DNA of 5,934 nt from contig DAOWOO010000099.1 in assembly GCA_030642025.1 (NCBI GenBank), positions 1 to 5,934 of the forward strand. The letters are read 5' to 3'. This DNA is from Candidatus Zixiibacteriota bacterium. GTDB taxonomy: Bacteria; Zixibacteria; MSB-5A5; GN15; PGXB01. The translations under genes and the position numbers were made by a program. The notes below the pieces were generated by a model. The model was not told the origin of the DNA. It searched no databases and saw only the letters and a program-made list of their open reading frames with translations. This document shows, piece by piece, positions 1-4,655 of this stretch; position 1 is the first letter of the stretch, and each line of letters begins with the position of its first letter.

Positions 1-18
1 AATGATACATGGAATCGT

Positions 19-23
19 GGAGG
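19..23 (+). promoter_or_regulatory. Shine-Dalgarno site that fixes the TTG start of menA
   Basis: GGAGG stands seven bases before the TTG at position 31. No ATG lies at a suitable distance in this frame, and the next in-frame methionine is deep inside the first membrane domain, so this site is the reason for accepting the TTG start. The codons before the TTG are also open to the window edge, so a longer protein cannot be strictly excluded. Confidence 0.75.
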
Positions 24-30
24 TTTTAAA

Positions 31-945
31 TTGACCACAGTAAAAAAATGGCTGACCGCTATCCGGGCGCCTTTCTTTACCGGGACTGCCGTGCCGGTAA
101 TATTTGGCGCCACCCTGGCTTTTTATCAGACTGACAATTTCAACTGGCTGACATTTTTTATTACCCTTTTCGGGGCAATATTCGCTCATGCCGGGGCCAA
201 TCTGGCCAATGACTATTACGATCATAAAACATCGACTGACGACATAAATGAGAATATCACGCCGTTTTCCGGCGGAAGCCGGATGATTCAGAGTAAGGCT
301 CTTTCAGCCGGAGCGATGCTTACCGGCGCCTTTGTTTGTTGGGCATTGGCGCTGGCGGCGGGACTTTACCTGACCTATATAACTCCCGGATACTGGATTC
401 TTGTTCTGGCGGTGGCTGGCTTTATTGGCGGTTTCTTCTATACCGCGACCCGCTTTGCTTTTTCATATAATCGAGTCGGCGAACTGGTGATACTGGCTAA
501 TTTCGGTATCCTCCCGGTGCTGGGTTCTTACTATGTCCAGACCGGGTATTTCAGCTGGTCGGCGTTCTGGACATCATTTCCGATTGGCTTTCTGATAACG
601 GCCATACTTTATATTAACCAGTATCCCGATTATGACGCCGATAAAGCGGTCAAAAAGAATCATCTTGTGGTCAGTCTCGGAAAGAGAAACGCGGCTATTG
701 GATATTATTTCCTGATATTTGGAAGTTATGCCGGGCTGGCCCTGGCGGTAATTTTCGGACAGCTTACTCCCTGGTCGCTGGCGGCATTTTTGTCACTGCC
801 CCTGGCGTTGAAGACGGTCAAGATATTCGCGCGACAATATGAAAAGATTCAGGAATTGATTCCTGCGCAGGCCGGGACTATTCAGGTCCATTTATTAACC
901 GGACTATTGATGTCGGCCGGCTGTATTGTCGGGGCATATCTGTAA
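31..945 (+). CDS. menA: 1,4-dihydroxy-2-naphthoate polyprenyltransferase (MenA, UbiA family)
   Basis: This 304-residue polytopic membrane protein should attach a polyprenyl chain to 1,4-dihydroxy-2-naphthoate, the membrane step of menaquinone synthesis that yields demethylmenaquinone. The first Asp-rich UbiA motif is visible at residues 60-64 (NDYYD, with more Asp at 70-71). It is followed by TPFSGGSRMIQ at 77-87, which is typical of MenA rather than of UbiA or CyoE enzymes. The second Mg-diphosphate motif is DYDADK at 200-205, followed by a GKR at 217-219. About eight or nine hydrophobic helices fill the rest, and the length is normal for the family. The start is TTG with GGAGG seven bases upstream. 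A possible upstream reading frame would end at TGA 32-34, overlapping the start, which would mean membership of an operon running in from the left; that gene is outside the window. The quinone substrate is inferred from motif similarity. A related UbiA prenyltransferase acting on another aromatic is the main alternative. Confidence 0.87.
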   Translation: MTTVKKWLTAIRAPFFTGTAVPVIFGATLAFYQTDNFNWLTFFITLFGAIFAHAGANLANDYYDHKTSTDDINENITPFSGGSRMIQSKALSAGAMLTGAFVCWALALAAGLYLTYITPGYWILVLAVAGFIGGFFYTATRFAFSYNRVGELVILANFGILPVLGSYYVQTGYFSWSAFWTSFPIGFLITAILYINQYPDYDADKAVKKNHLVVSLGKRNAAIGYYFLIFGSYAGLALAVIFGQLTPWSLAAFLSLPLALKTVKIFARQYEKIQELIPAQAGTIQVHLLTGLLMSAGCIVGAYL

Positions 946-964
946 GAGCTTGCCGACATTCGGC

Positions 965-993
965 TTGACTTGAGATAGCCGGACATGTACATT
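965..993 (+). promoter_or_regulatory. Putative sigma70-type promoter for tRNA-Gly (and perhaps the DUF512-der unit)
   Basis: A TTGACT hexamer at 965-970 is separated by exactly 17 bases from TACATT at 988-993, giving a -35 with five of six and a -10 with four of six consensus bases. Transcription would begin near position 1000, about 15 bases before the mature tRNA 5' end, leaving a short leader for RNase P. No other promoter of comparable quality is visible between menA and the tRNA, and no strong terminator separates menA from it, so read-through from menA is also possible. Confidence 0.5.
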
Positions 994-1014
994 CGTAATC
1001 GGCAAATTTATTAA

Positions 1015-1086
1015 GCGGGCGTAATTCAGCGGTAGAATGCAAGCTTCCCAAGCTTGACGTCGTGGGTTCGATACCCATCGCCCGCT
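1015..1086 (+). tRNA. tRNA-Gly, anticodon CCC
   Basis: A full cloverleaf can be drawn by hand. The acceptor stem is 1015-1021 with 1079-1085, seven Watson-Crick pairs. The D stem is 1024-1027 with 1035-1038. The anticodon stem is 1040-1044 with 1052-1056, around the loop TTCCCAA. The variable loop has five bases. The T stem is 1062-1066 with 1074-1078, including one G-U pair, around TTCGATA. The anticodon CCC occupies 1047-1049 and reads GGG glycine codons. The overall sequence resembles known bacterial tRNA-Gly(CCC) genes. The discriminator base is T1086. The next bases are TTT, so CCA is not encoded and must be added by the nucleotidyltransferase. The gene lies between a plausible promoter and the DUF512 gene, whose start codon is only 29 bases downstream. 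Confidence 0.96.
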
Positions 1087-1115
1087 TTTATTATTGGATG
1101 AAAATGGATTGAAAA

Positions 1116-2396
1116 ATGAAAATCATATCGGTTAACCCCGAATCCCCGCTTTTCGGAAAAGTCCGCAATGGTTACCGGCTGATTGCCATAAACGGCGAAA
1201 CGGTGAAGGATAATTTGGATTACATGTTCAAGAGCGCCGAAGACTCGCTGGCACTGGATTTCCTCGATACAAAAGGCAACCGCTGTCGTTACCGGATTGA
1301 TTTCGACGGGCCGTGTGATCCGGGGTTGGTATTCGAAAACGATAAAATCATCCGCTGTAAAAACAACTGTATTTTCTGTTTTATTCACCAGCAGCCGAAA
1401 GGGATGCGTCGGTCACTGTATGTCAAGGATGACGATTACCGGCTATCGTTTATACATGGCAATTTTATTTCGCTTTCGAATATATCCGGGGAGGATTTGG
1501 AGCGGATTGTCGAGCAAAGACTGTCACCATTGTATATATCGGTTCATGCCACCGATGACAAATTGCGCCGATCTGTTTTCAAGAACAAAAAACTCCCCTC
1601 GATTATGCCGCTGTTGAAAAGACTTGTCGATGCCAGAATCTCTCTTCATACGCAGGTGGTGGTATGCCCCGGCATAAACGACGGTGAAAATCTTGACCGG
1701 ACAATTGATGACCTGTTCGGTTTGCATCCCGGTGTTATGACAGTCGGGATAGTCCCGGTAGGGCTGACACGCTACCGACAGAAACTTCCCGAATTGAAGC
1801 TGTTTGACAGCGGCGGCGCGGGGAGGATGATTGATTATATCCATACCCGCCAAAAGCGGTTTCTAAAGTCAGTACATACAAGGTTTATATTTGCGGCTGA
1901 TGAGTATTATGTAATGGCCGGACGAGATATCCCGAAATTACACGAGTATGAAGAAATGGCGCAGTTTGAGAACGGAATCGGAATGCTGAGACAGTTTATC
2001 ACCGATTTCAACCGTCGCAAGAGGTCAATAAAACCGATGGGCAAGTCATGCCGTATCGCCGTGCTTACCGGTGAATCGGCCTACCGGTCAATAAAGGAGA
2101 ATATCACCGATTGGCTGAAAACGCGGGGAATCAAGGTTGACCTTGTTCCCGTAAAAAACCGCTTCTGGGGAGACTCGGTTACTGTCAGCGGGCTATTAAC
2201 AGGCCGGGATCTTTCCGATGAACTGTCAAAATCGAAAAGAAAGTATGATACGGTCATACTTCCGCCGAACTGTCTGAACAATGATGATCTGTTTCTTGAT
2301 GATATAACCCTTACGGAATTCAAAAAGACGGTGCCGATGAAGGTTGTGGTCGGCAGTTACAACCTGGCCGGTACACTTCGGGAGGTACTTCAATGA
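1116..2396 (+). CDS. PDZ / radical SAM / DUF512 protein encoded directly upstream of der
   Basis: The 426-residue product has the order typical of the DUF512 family (also known as the TIGR03279-type putative FeS oxidoreductase). A PDZ-like segment spans about residues 1-55 (SPLFG, NGYRLIAINGE). An atypical radical SAM core begins with Cys81-x3-Cys85-x2-Cys88, followed by FIHQ, expected to hold a 4Fe-4S cluster that cleaves S-adenosylmethionine. Further conserved-looking blocks are SVHATD (142-147), VPVGLTRYR (213-221), ADEYYVMAGR (261-270) and ENGIGM (285-290). The C-terminal DUF512 part follows, with LTGESAY. The substrate is unknown. The ATG at 1116 is chosen because an in-frame TGA stands at 1110-1112, so no earlier start is possible; the ribosome binding site is weak (GGA at 1106-1108). 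The stop overlaps the der start by four bases. In Clostridia and other phyla this family also sits beside der, which suggests, without proving, a role linked to ribosome or tRNA maturation. It is cytosolic, with no signal peptide or membrane segment. Confidence 0.9.
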   Translation: MKIISVNPESPLFGKVRNGYRLIAINGETVKDNLDYMFKSAEDSLALDFLDTKGNRCRYRIDFDGPCDPGLVFENDKIIRCKNNCIFCFIHQQPKGMRRSLYVKDDDYRLSFIHGNFISLSNISGEDLERIVEQRLSPLYISVHATDDKLRRSVFKNKKLPSIMPLLKRLVDARISLHTQVVVCPGINDGENLDRTIDDLFGLHPGVMTVGIVPVGLTRYRQKLPELKLFDSGGAGRMIDYIHTRQKRFLKSVHTRFIFAADEYYVMAGRDIPKLHEYEEMAQFENGIGMLRQFITDFNRRKRSIKPMGKSCRIAVLTGESAYRSIKENITDWLKTRGIKVDLVPVKNRFWGDSVTVSGLLTGRDLSDELSKSKRKYDTVILPPNCLNNDDLFLDDITLTEFKKTVPMKVVVGSYNLAGTLREVLQ

Positions 2397-3703
2397 GTCT
2401 GCCGCTGGTGGCCGTGATCGGCCGTCCCAATGTCGGCAAATCGTCGCTGTTCAACCGCTTTTTAAAAAGGCGGATTGCCATAGTCGATGAAACCCCCGGC
2501 GTCACCCGTGACCGGAATTTCGCCATATGCGAGTGGGCGGGACGCCGTTTTTACCTGATTGATACCGGTGGAATGATACCTGATTCCAAGCTGTCAATTG
2601 AAAAAATGGTGCTGGAGCAATCGGATGAGGCGATAAGCCAGGCCGACTTGACCGTTCTGGTGGTGGACTCACAAACCGGCGTGGATATTATCGATCAGCT
2701 TATTGCCGAACGGCTATTAAAGGCAGGGAGAAATGTTGTACTTCTGGCCAACAAGGCCGACAACGAAGCTCTGGAACAGGAACGTTTCCAGTTTTTACGT
2801 CTGGGACTTGGCGAACCTCTACCGGTTTCGGCGCTGGGCGGCCGCGGTATCGGCGAGGCGCTGGACCATATTGTTGAACACCTGCCGGAGTCAAGGGACG
2901 AGGAGCCGGAGTCCGATGCCATTCGGATAGCCGTGATTGGTCGTCCCAATGTCGGGAAATCATCGTTTATTAACCGTCTGATTGGCGAGGAGCGGGTCAT
3001 TGTCTCTCCGGTTCCGGGGACGACCCGTGACGCTGTTGATACACCGTTTGAGTATAACGGAAATAAATACGTGCTGATTGACACCGCCGGCTTGCGGAGA
3101 AAGTCAAAAGTAAAGGAAAATATCGAATTCTATACCACCCTTAGAACCCTGAAGGCGATTGAGAACTGCCATGTGGTGCTGGTTTTGGTCGATGCCTCAC
3201 AGGGACTGATGGTGCAGGACTTAAAGGTCATTGAGGATGCCGCGACCGCCAGGAGGGCAATTGTCATGGCGGTCAACAAGTGGGACCTGGTTGAAAAAGA
3301 TGATAAGACGGCCGATATTTTTACCTCGCAGATTCATGAGTACGCCAAAACCCTGTCATATATTCCGATAATCTACATTTCCTGCCTGACCGGAAAGAGA
3401 GTCACGAAAACACTTAAGGATATTGACCGGGTTTATGAAAACTGGAACCGAAGGATCAGCACTTCGGAAATAAACAAATTTCTCGAGGAAATTGTCAGCA
3501 AACAGCCCCCGGCCGCCGCGCGCGGCAAATGGATTAAATTGCTATACGTTACTCAGGCGGATATCAGGCCGCCGACTTTTACGTTTTTCTGCAATTACCC
3601 CAAATCACTTCAAAAAAGTTATCTGCGATATATTGAAAACCGCCTTCGGGAACGATACGATTTCGATGGAATTCCCATTCGGATTAAAGTAAGAGAAAAG
3701 TAA
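2393..3703 (+). CDS. der: Ribosome-assembly GTPase Der (EngA)
   Basis: Der is an essential double-GTPase needed for maturation of the 50S ribosomal subunit. The 436-residue protein shows two tandem G domains. The first has GRPNVGKS at 10-17, TPGVTRDR at 34-41, DTGG at 57-60 and NKAD at 120-123. The second has GRPNVGKS at 183-190, PGTTRD at 208-213, DTAGLRRK at 230-237 and NKWD at 295-298. A KH-like RNA-binding domain fills about residues 352-436 and ends in the usual RIKVREK-type tail. The length matches short Der proteins such as the one in Bacillus subtilis. The ATG at 2393 overlaps the stop of the DUF512 gene (ATGA), with GGAGG at 2381-2385, seven bases upstream, so translation is probably coupled. 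The two P-loop regions are almost identical at the DNA level, reflecting the old internal duplication. A terminator hairpin follows 16 bases after the stop. All key residues are present and the gene looks intact. Confidence 0.98.
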   Translation: MSLPLVAVIGRPNVGKSSLFNRFLKRRIAIVDETPGVTRDRNFAICEWAGRRFYLIDTGGMIPDSKLSIEKMVLEQSDEAISQADLTVLVVDSQTGVDIIDQLIAERLLKAGRNVVLLANKADNEALEQERFQFLRLGLGEPLPVSALGGRGIGEALDHIVEHLPESRDEEPESDAIRIAVIGRPNVGKSSFINRLIGEERVIVSPVPGTTRDAVDTPFEYNGNKYVLIDTAGLRRKSKVKENIEFYTTLRTLKAIENCHVVLVLVDASQGLMVQDLKVIEDAATARRAIVMAVNKWDLVEKDDKTADIFTSQIHEYAKTLSYIPIIYISCLTGKRVTKTLKDIDRVYENWNRRISTSEINKFLEEIVSKQPPAAARGKWIKLLYVTQADIRPPTFTFFCNYPKSLQKSYLRYIENRLRERYDFDGIPIRIKVREK

Positions 3704-3719
3704 TATGGTGATGGCATAA

Positions 3720-3749
3720 AAAATAGCCGGCAATAAGGCCGGCTATTTT
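3720..3749. terminator. Bidirectional intrinsic terminator between der and the PEP-CTERM gene
   Basis: A perfect 12-bp stem (3720-3731 with 3738-3749), with a GCCGGC core and A/T pairs at its foot, closes a six-base loop (AATAAG). It begins 16 bases after the der stop and lies 39 bases beyond the stop of the convergent gene. The T run is four on the plus strand and six on the minus strand, so termination may be stronger for the minus-strand transcript. On the plus strand a small competing hairpin (GGCTA 3741-3745 with TAGCC 3749-3753) is also possible. Confidence 0.85.
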
Positions 3750-3769
3750 AGCCAATATAGGAGGGAGTT

Positions 3770-3847
3770 ATGAAAGATATTCTGAGTCTTACTTGCGCAA
3801 TTTCCTGTAAACGCCCATTCCCAGACTACCCAGGCCGAGAAGAATAA
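3770..3847 (+). other. Possible 25-codon ORF behind a strong orphan ribosome binding site
   Basis: AGGAGG at 3759-3764 lies five bases before an ATG at 3770, which opens a 25-residue reading frame beginning MKDILSL and ending EE before TAA at 3845-3847. Most of it runs antisense through the last codons of the PEP-CTERM gene, so its sequence past about position 3789 may simply reflect the other strand. It lies downstream of a terminator and has no visible promoter. It may be a relic start of a gene that was replaced, or a chance match; I do not claim a product. Confidence 0.2.
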
Positions 3848-4175
3848 TAGTGGTCGGCTCCGGAATCACGTTATCATTCGGCATCGATCCATCATCATTG
3901 CTCCAATTCGGTGTGTCTGTCAGACCGTTGGAAATACCCGGGCACTTGCCGGTTGAAAACGAGTTATCATAACCCGAAAAAGCATCATTATCATTAGTTA
4001 TGAAATCATTGCCGGGAATGGTTTCATTCTCCGTACCGATAACACCGTCAACCGTGTGATTGTTCACAGCATCATGGAAATCTCTCTCCGACCAGTTGAT
4101 TGTCAGGCTGCTGGGCAGCGCAAAGGCCGAAGTGCATACAAAAAGAACCAAAGCTGTTATTAGAACGGTTTTCAT
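3789..4175 (-). CDS. Small secreted PEP-CTERM sorting-signal protein
   Basis: This 128-residue protein has a classical signal peptide: Lys2, a hydrophobic core to about residue 16 and a probable cleavage after Ala19 (AFA). Its C-terminus is a textbook PEP-CTERM signal: VIPEPTT at 103-109, a hydrophobic stretch ILLGLGSLGMGVY to 123 and a basic tail RKLRK. Such proteins are exported by Sec, then cut and processed by an exosortase (EpsH/XrtA type) at the cell envelope; no exosortase is in this window. The region between (about 20-102) is low in complexity and rich in Asn (13) and Asp (11), with one Cys (78) and three N-x-S/T sites (Asn27, 39, 50). I recognise no domain there, so its function is unknown; surface or matrix roles are typical of the class. 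The start is supported by AAGGAG (4190-4185), nine bases upstream. It stands alone and is convergent with der. Confidence 0.88.
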   Translation of the reverse strand: MKTVLITALVLFVCTSAFALPSSLTINWSERDFHDAVNNHTVDGVIGTENETIPGNDFITNDNDAFSGYDNSFSTGKCPGISNGLTDTPNWSNDDGSMPNDNVIPEPTTIILLGLGSLGMGVYRKLRK

Positions 4176-4219
4176 TTGAGAAGACTCCTTATTTTATATT
4201 TTCCTGTCCAGTTATGTAT

Positions 4220-4285
4220 TGAGCAGATATTATGCCGAATATTGTGCCTTATTGGGGGCAACATTTGATTCCTGCTCAGTTGCCC
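4220..4285. repeat. Two interleaved 7-bp complementary pairs (alternative hairpins)
   Basis: TGAGCAG (4220-4226) is complementary to CTGCTCA (4272-4278), and GGGCAAC (4256-4262) is complementary to GTTGCCC (4279-4285). The two right-hand arms abut without a gap, and the pairs cross in the order A-B-A'-B'. The element lies 45-110 bases upstream of the PEP-CTERM start codon and could be in its 5' leader. With no linker between A' and B', the two helices are more likely alternatives than a stable pseudoknot. Chance is possible. Confidence 0.35.
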
Positions 4286-4438
4286 AAAAGGATAGTCATT
4301 ATGCTTCGGATACCGGGGCAGCTACGGTGGCTGTGTTGGTAACGGGCTACAGGTCAATCAGTTATGCTGGGTTATATCTAATGGCAGGGAGGCTGACTCA
4401 ATTGTTGATGTTCTAAGTTCCCAGAACCACCGATTGTT

Positions 4439-4483
4439 TGAATAGCGGCGGGAGAATCGTTTGAGAAACTGGTGAATAGCGGC
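4439..4483 (+). repeat. 11-base direct repeat, 34 bases apart
   Basis: TGAATAGCGGC occurs at 4439-4449 and again at 4473-4483, each followed by a purine and GG. The 34-base offset is a little over three helical turns. The flanks are not similar, so this is not a longer tandem duplication. It could be a pair of protein-binding sites upstream of the phosphatase gene, or chance. Confidence 0.35.
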
Positions 4484-4535
4484 AGGTAATGTGCATGCCG
4501 TTGCATATGAGTAGTTTGAAATTGCTTTTGTATTG

Positions 4536-4562
4536 CCGGCCATGAGATTGGCATATGTCCGG
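4536..4562. repeat. Imperfect inverted repeat upstream of the phosphatase gene
   Basis: CCGGCCAT (4536-4543) and ATGTCCGG (4555-4562) pair at seven of eight positions around an 11-base centre. The centre-to-centre arrangement resembles a dimeric operator. It sits about 95 bases before the phosphatase start. No known consensus is recognised. Confidence 0.3.
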
Positions 4563-4614
4563 TCTGTCTCAGATGATTGCGGAAGAATGTCAGGCGTCAA
4601 TAATCAAGTCATCT

Positions 4615-4635
4615 TAGAATATGCCGACCATTCTA
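4615..4635. promoter_or_regulatory. Inverted repeat overlapping a possible -10 box before the phosphatase gene
   Basis: TAGAAT (4615-4620) is a five-of-six match to the -10 consensus and is repeated in inverted form as ATTCTA (4630-4635) with a nine-base spacer. Transcription from the plus-strand box would start near 4627, leaving a leader of about 30 bases before the ATG at 4656. No good -35 box is found 16-18 bases upstream, so a regulator or another sigma factor would be needed; the assignment is weak. Confidence 0.25.
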
Positions 4636-4655
4636 TTGTGATGGGGGATTATACG

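Larger units (their letters stand above)
4176..4655. other. Divergent intergenic region without a convincing gene
   Basis: These 480 bases separate the minus-strand PEP-CTERM gene from the plus-strand phosphatase gene and should hold the promoters of both. Short open frames exist (plus 4219-4416, minus 4600-4358), but they start at TTG codons without ribosome binding sites and their translations show no recognisable motif or sensible composition. What is visible is a set of short repeats: complementary 7-mers at 4220-4285, an 11-base direct repeat at 4439 and 4473, and imperfect inverted repeats at 4410-4427, 4536-4562 and 4615-4635. A decayed gene cannot be excluded. Confidence 0.6.

Noticed and set aside
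2..34. Possible C-terminal tail of an upstream gene ending at TGA 32-34, overlapping the menA TTG start
   Set aside because: The frame is open from the window edge and the overlap is plausible, but eleven codons carry no recognisable sequence, so it is not listed as a gene.
952..964. GCCGA-CAT-TCGGC hairpin just after menA as a terminator
   Set aside because: The stem is only 5 bp and is followed by TTGACTTGAG rather than a T run; it directly borders the -35 box of the proposed tRNA promoter.
1026..1388. Minus-strand 120-codon frame across the tRNA and the start of the DUF512 gene
   Set aside because: It crosses the tRNA and runs opposite the PDZ and cysteine-motif coding region of a clear gene; its translation shows no family features.
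2419..2978. Near-identical DNA at about 2419 and 2939 as a possible repeat element
   Set aside because: These are the two P-loop coding segments of the tandem G domains of Der, an ancient duplication found in all members of the family.
2695..3084. Minus-strand 129-codon frame inside der
   Set aside because: It lies wholly antisense to the conserved G domains of Der, and its Ser/Arg/Pro-rich composition is typical of a shadow frame.
4191..4240. Promoter for the PEP-CTERM gene using TATAAA or CATAAT boxes on the minus strand
   Set aside because: The AT-rich hexamers are present, but no acceptable -35 lies at 16-18 bases, so no specific promoter could be supported.
4256..4289. GGGCAAC/GTTGCCC hairpin as an intrinsic terminator
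   Set aside because: The loop is 16 bases and no T run follows the stem on either strand.
4219..4416. Plus-strand 65-codon frame starting at TTG
   Set aside because: There is no ribosome binding site, it overlaps the likely promoter region of the minus-strand gene, and the translation has no recognisable motif.
4358..4600. Minus-strand 80-codon frame starting at TTG
   Set aside because: There is no ribosome binding site, no motif and an unusual composition, and it overlaps the likely promoter region of the phosphatase gene.
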